From Amphiduros pacificus (lineage: Eukaryota > Annelida > Polychaeta > Phyllodocida > Hesionidae), in the NCBI GenBank assembly GCA_949316495.1, contig OX439008.1, positions 41,065,822 to 41,129,821 on the forward strand: a DNA stretch of 64,000 nucleotides. The letters are read 5' to 3'. This document shows, piece after piece, positions 62,504-64,000 of this stretch; positions within the stretch are counted from its first letter, which is position 1, and each line of letters opens with the position of its first letter. The notes below the pieces were generated by a model. That model was given only the letters and a program-made list of their open reading frames with translations, made no database searches and was not told where the DNA came from. The translations under genes were made by a program, and so were the position numbers.

Positions 62504-63033
62504 GCTCAAAGACTTGTTCTTATTTCAGTCTTTGTTTTCTTTCACCTTCGTGTATGTTCCCTTTCATCTTCGTGTTGGTTCTCTTTTACTTTCATAAACT
62601 TTTTTTGACCTCCGTATTGATCATTTTGCTAACGGTGTCAACATGAAAATAATACCGTTGAATTTGGGCTTATTTTGTATGTTAAAATCTGGAATCTATA
62701 AAGTACTCTAAGGGAAGAATTAAATTCATGTGCACAAAGCTTGGTTTAATGGATGACATACATAGTTCGGTGGTTCTACTTGGGATATGCAAATGTATAT
62801 CTAAATACATATCTTTCATTTCAGGCTGAATCATTACTGACAATATCTGAGTATAAACAATATTTTGACTCAATATTCATCAAATAAATCACTACTCATT
62901 TGAGCAAGATTTTTCATATGATTTGTTACCCCCACTAAACATAGATAGGTTACAAAGCAGAAGAGTGAGTTAAACTGGAGTTTCTTAGATTATCATGAAT
63001 ATCATAGATAGATAGATATCATGGATATATATC
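62504..63033 (+). other. Fucosidase 3' flank
   Basis: An AATAAA at 62883-62888, about 380 bases after the stop, is a candidate poly(A) signal. Several CTTTCA(C/T)CTTCGTGT-like near-repeats lie at 62535-62590. Nothing else is seen. Confidence 0.4.
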
Positions 63034-64000
63034 AGTTATAGGTTTCATGTCTTCCCCCATGAGATGACCATTGTATAAGGTTTCATGTCTTCCGCTATGA
63101 GATGACCATTGTATAAGGTTTCATGTCTTCCCCTATGAGATGACCATTGTATAAGGTTTCATGTCTTCCCCTATGAGATGACCATTGTATAAGGTTTCAT
63201 GTCTTCCCCTATGAGATGACCATTGTATAAGGTTTCATGTCTTCCCCCATGAGATGACCATTGTATAAGGTCTCATAGTTTGCCCCATGAGATGACCATT
63301 GTATAAGGTCTTATAGTTTGCCCCATGAGATGACCATTGTATAAGGTCTCATAGTTTGCCCCATGAGATGACCATTGTATAAGGTCTCATAGTTTGCCCT
63401 ATGAGATGACCATTGTATAAGGTCTTATAGTTTGCCCCATGAGATGACCATTGTATAAGGTCTCATAGTTTGCCCCATGAGATGACCATTGTATAAGGTC
63501 TTATAGTTTGCCCCATGAGATGACCATTGTATAAGGTCTTATAGTTTGCCCCATGAGATGACCATTGTATAAGGTATCATGTCTTCCCCTATGAGATGAC
63601 CATTGTGTAAGGTTTCATGTCTTCCCCTATGAGATGACCATTGTATAAGGTTTCATGTCTTCCCCCATGAGATGACCATTGTATAAGGTCTCATAGTTTG
63701 CCCCATGAGATGACCATTGTATAAGGTCTTAGAGTTTGCCCCATGAGATGACCATTGTATAAGGTCTTATAGTTTGCCCCATGAGATGACCATTGTATAA
63801 GGTCTCATAGTTTGCCCCATGAGATGACCATTGTATAAGGTCTTAGAGTTTGCCCCATGAGATGACCATTGTATAAGGTCTTATAGTTTGCCCCATGAGA
63901 TGACCATAGTATAAGGTCTCATAGTTTGCCCCATGAGATGACCATTGTATAAGGTCTCATAGTCTGCCCTATGAGATGACCATTGTATAAGGTTTCATGT
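63034..64000. repeat. 38-bp minisatellite running off the window, >=25 copies
   Basis: Unit of 38 bp with constant ATGAGATGACCATTGTATAA and a variable part of two types: GGTTTCATGTCTTCCCC and GGTCT(C/T)ATAGTTTGCCCC. The types occur in blocks, the first mainly at 63034-63250 and near 63570-63670, the second between and after. No unique spacers separate the units. Confidence 0.95.

Noticed and set aside
63034-64000. CRISPR-like array
   Set aside because: Units are contiguous without unique spacers, and the DNA is eukaryotic; it is a minisatellite.

Overview
This window is animal nuclear DNA. Genes are split by GT-AG introns, long stretches are AT-rich, and retrotransposons, MITEs and minisatellites are abundant. 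The host proteins (a chloride-type alpha-amylase, a GH29 alpha-L-fucosidase, a LicD-domain Golgi protein and an NNMT/INMT-like methyltransferase), together with the mix of DIRS, Ngaro, Penelope-like and APE-LINE elements, fit a marine invertebrate. A lophotrochozoan, probably a mollusc, is the best guess; this is inference, since no rRNA or mitochondrial marker is present.

Layout. 1-1.1 kb: last two coding exons of an unidentified plus-strand gene. 2.6-3.8 kb: a 23-bp minisatellite. 4.3-14.4 kb: a ~42-bp minisatellite split by a DIRS-group tyrosine-recombinase retroelement (4.64-14.03 kb), which is itself split by a LINE with both ORFs open (LINE-A, minus strand, 8.1-12.5 kb). 14.6-16.9 kb: NNMT/INMT-like methyltransferase gene (plus). 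17.7-18.9 kb: an element with 23-bp terminal inverted repeats. 19.7-24.3 kb: alpha-amylase gene (minus, seven exons recognised) with unusual repeats at its splice sites. 24.4-32.7 kb: AT-rich DNA with no gene that I can support. 33.7-40.9 kb: a minus-strand Ngaro-like element with the split direct repeats typical of that group (A1, ORFs, B1, A2, B2). 41.1-45.5 kb: a second LINE (LINE-B, minus). 46.1-46.8 kb: a hAT-type MITE. 48.1-49.2 kb: a Penelope-like reverse transcriptase fragment. 50.4-51.7 kb: intronless LicD-family gene (plus). 56.7-62.5 kb: complete eight-exon alpha-L-fucosidase gene (plus). Its introns hold a MITE fragment, a SINE, a small non-autonomous DIRS derivative and a 31-bp minisatellite. 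63.0 kb to the end: a 38-bp minisatellite.

The host genes do not form a pathway. Amylase (starch and glycogen digestion) and fucosidase (removal of fucose from glycans) are both secretory or lysosomal glycoside hydrolases, and the LicD protein is probably a Golgi glycan-modifying enzyme.

Most notable: the last intron of the amylase gene begins with about eleven 42-bp tandem copies of its own 5' splice site. All are in register with the reading frame, so alternative donor use would add 14-residue repeats to the C-terminus. Also notable are the layered nesting of minisatellite, DIRS and LINE, a miniature DIRS derivative inside the fucosidase gene, the complete Ngaro split-repeat architecture with roughly 1% divergence between repeats, and two different ORF1/ORF2 coupling arrangements in the two LINEs.
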